From Bryobacterales bacterium (GTDB lineage: Bacteria > Acidobacteriota > Terriglobia > Bryobacterales > Bryobacteraceae): a DNA stretch of 8,812 bases. Under the pieces are notes generated by a model, which saw only the letters and a program-made list of their open reading frames with translations, searched no databases and was not told the origin of the DNA. The DNA is taken from NCBI GenBank assembly GCA_025353235.1, contig JANXQZ010000841.1:1-8812 (forward strand), read 5' to 3'. The position numbers were made by a program, and so were the translations under genes. Below are positions 7,748 through 8,812 of this stretch, in pieces (position 1 is the first letter of the stretch; the number at the start of each line of letters is the position of its first letter).

Positions 7748-8074
7748 TTGAAGATCGAATCCGCGTTTTGCGACTTGCACCCGAACAAGCGTATGGCCGA
7801 AACCAACTTTAAAATCGGCTCGCGCCGGGGTTTTACAGACGAGAAAGCTCTGCGCTGCACACGATCGGAATGCAGCAGGCACTACCATTATGACTTCGGG
7901 TATTTTCCGTTCACCGCAAGCGAAGAGCCGGAATTCGGCAACCTGGCGGAAAAGCCAAGTTGCCGATTAAAACACGATCTGCTCTACATGCTTTTGACGA
8001 AGATCGATGGCGAACCCGTCTACGCGTGTTTCCATCCGGAGTGTACGATCACGATCCCCTACAAAAGCCGATAG
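7748..8074 (+). CDS. Small Cys/His-rich protein, probably zinc-binding
   Basis: A 108-residue soluble protein starting at TTG 7748 behind a good ribosome binding site. Six cysteines and two histidines form two similar sets. Set one is C8-x2-H11 and C37-x4-C42 (CDLH, CTRSEC). Set two is C72-x3-H76 and C94-x4-C99 (CRLKH, CFHPEC). Each set could hold one zinc ion, as in zinc ribbons or treble clefs. Between them lies an aromatic stretch, HYHYDFGYF (45-53). There is no signal peptide, membrane segment or enzyme motif. I do not recognise a named family; a structural or nucleic-acid-binding role is possible but unproven. It converges on the RRM gene with only 5 bp between stop codons and no terminator in the gap. 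Confidence 0.75.
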   Translation: MKIESAFCDLHPNKRMAETNFKIGSRRGFTDEKALRCTRSECSRHYHYDFGYFPFTASEEPEFGNLAEKPSCRLKHDLLYMLLTKIDGEPVYACFHPECTITIPYKSR

Positions 8075-8079
8075 TTAGA

Positions 8080-8421
8080 TTACCAGCGCTGTCTGCCGCC
8101 GCCACCGCCACCCGAACCACCGCGACCGCCGCCGCCGCCGGGACGTCCGCCGCCGCCACCCGAACGTCCGCCTTCCGATTTCGGCCTGGCTTCGTTCACG
8201 TTCAAGCTGCGACCGTCAAGGTCAATTCCGTTCAGAGCGGAGATAGCGCGATCGCCTTCCGCGTCGTTGCTCATCTCCACAAATCCAAATCCACGAGGCT
8301 GGCCCGAATCACGATCGGTCACAATGCTTACGCGGTCTACAGTGCCATGGGCTTCGAACAGCGATCGAATCGTCTGTTCGGTGGACGCAAAACTCAAATT
8401 TCCAACAAAAATGTTTTTCAT
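8080..8421 (-). CDS. Glycine-rich RNA-binding protein with one RRM domain
   Basis: A 113-residue protein starting at ATG 8421 (MKNIFVGNLSF). One RNA recognition motif fills residues 2-79: RNP2 IFVGNL (4-9) and RNP1 RGFGFVEM (43-50), with the aromatic residues F5, F45 and F47 that stack on bases. The tail (82-113) is almost only Gly, Arg and Ser (GGRSGGGGGRPGGGGGRGG...), ending RQRW. This is the plan of the bacterial and cyanobacterial Rbp proteins, which bind single-stranded RNA and are often cold-induced; the role in this organism is inferred. The longer frame to 8481 is rejected because AAAGGA at 8429-8434 is perfectly placed for ATG 8421 and the canonical RRM begins there. About 149 bp of AT-richer DNA lie upstream, room for a regulated leader, but I see no confident promoter or thermosensor. 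Confidence 0.95.
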   Translation of the reverse strand: MKNIFVGNLSFASTEQTIRSLFEAHGTVDRVSIVTDRDSGQPRGFGFVEMSNDAEGDRAISALNGIDLDGRSLNVNEARPKSEGGRSGGGGGRPGGGGGRGGSGGGGGGRQRW

Positions 8422-8428
8422 AACATCA

Positions 8429-8434
8429 TCCTTT
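8429..8434 (-). promoter_or_regulatory. Ribosome binding site of the RRM gene
   Basis: AAAGGA on the minus strand lies 7 nt before ATG 8421. It decides this start against the upstream in-frame ATG at 8481 and shows that the message has a real leader, unlike several neighbours. Confidence 0.7.
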
Positions 8435-8570
8435 ACTGATTTGAGAACGAGTAATTTGGGGAGAGACGAACGAGCGGACAAACGCTAGAGGGGTCTTACC
8501 TTTAAATTGGCAGGATTGGTCAAATCGTTTTCAGTCTAGCACAAATTGCAAGCAAAATATCGCCACCAAT

Positions 8571-8812
8571 CTAATTATTTTTGGGGGAGGGCTGGGGTTT
8601 CCAGCGAACTATCGGTTTACGAGCCGCGCCCACCTCGTCCACGCGGCTGGTGCGCGTCAGATGGGGAGCTTCCAAAACCAGTTTCGGGTTCTCCTCGATC
8701 TCCTTGGCGATCGAAATGAGCGCGTCGGCGAATAGGTCGAGTTCCTGCTTGCCTTCCGTCTCGGTGGGCTCGATCATCATAGCCCCCTTGACGATAAGCG
8801 GAAAGCTGACTG
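8571..8812 (-). CDS. gcvPB: Glycine dehydrogenase (decarboxylating) subunit 2, C-terminal end
   Basis: The last 79 residues of a gene that enters from beyond the window; the frame is open to the window edge, so the in-window ATG is not the start. [29 protein letters not shown] is the conserved C-terminal signature of the P-protein of the glycine cleavage system, the pyridoxal-phosphate enzyme that decarboxylates glycine and passes the aminomethyl group to lipoylated H-protein. The sequence continues [12 protein letters not shown] and ends in a Pro- and Lys-rich tail ([15 protein letters not shown]). The tail [18 protein letters not shown] fits subunit 2 of the split (two-subunit) form rather than the long single-chain GcvP, though the PLP lysine lies outside the window. 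It reads toward the RRM gene on the same strand, 149 bp apart. No terminator hairpin is obvious after its TAG. Confidence 0.88.
   Translation of the reverse strand, partial: VSFPLIVKGAMMIEPTETEGKQELDLFADALISIAKEIEENPKLVLEAPHLTRTSRVDEVGAARKPIVRWKPQPSPKNN

Noticed and set aside
8088..8170. GCC/CCG-rich repetitive stretch, considered as a microsatellite or array
   Set aside because: It is explained by glycine and arginine codons in the tail of the RRM protein; units are irregular.

Overview
The window reads as ordinary chromosomal DNA from a GC-moderate bacterium with both strands densely used. The family flavour of several proteins suggests an acidobacterium of the Solibacter/Bryobacter type: a small secreted 'DGK-rich' protein, a Tat-exported Gfo/Idh/MocA protein, a glycine-rich RRM protein and a split glycine dehydrogenase. 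This assignment rests on remembered family resemblance, not on a marker gene, and is tentative. I see no rRNA, tRNA, CRISPR array, insertion sequence, phage gene or recognisable defence system.

Layout. Positions 1-312 hold the 3' end of a small, probably secreted protein gene, followed by a stem-loop. Positions 369-2072 encode a large multipass membrane protein with the general plan of GT-C glycosyltransferases. Directly behind it lies the sulfate-activation pair cysD-cysN (2085-4513, coupled by a TGATG junction). Converging on it from the minus strand is a two-gene unit: a short-chain dehydrogenase (4795-5574) followed by a small acidic protein (4491-4778) whose 3' end overlaps the 3' end of cysN. 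Divergent from the dehydrogenase, with only 22 bp between start codons, is a Gfo/Idh/MocA-type protein with a Tat signal (5597-6658). Its last codons and stop lie inside a pair of tandem palindromes (6629-6666) that separates it from a convergent glyceraldehyde-3-phosphate dehydrogenase gene (6683-7690, minus). Then come a small Cys/His-rich protein (7748-8074, plus), a glycine-rich RNA-binding RRM protein (8080-8421, minus), and the 3' end of glycine dehydrogenase subunit 2 (8571-8812, minus, running off the window).

How the genes work together. CysD and CysN form ATP sulfurylase, which makes adenosine 5'-phosphosulfate (APS) from sulfate and ATP. Two details deserve attention. This CysD carries a Cys-Cys pair and a Cys-x-x-Cys at places that correspond to the [4Fe-4S] ligands of APS reductases, its PP-loop relatives. 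This CysN ends in what looks like a shrunken APS kinase domain that has lost its P-loop. Together they suggest a sulfate-activating enzyme that stops at APS and may bind a metal cluster. This is an inference from sequence and is the most promising lead here.

The other genes look like independent units. Several start codons (cysD, gapA, the dehydrogenase and the Gfo/Idh gene) have no clear ribosome binding site but have a TANNNT hexamer 6-9 nt upstream, as expected for leaderless mRNAs. The Cys/His protein and the RRM gene have good Shine-Dalgarno sequences instead.
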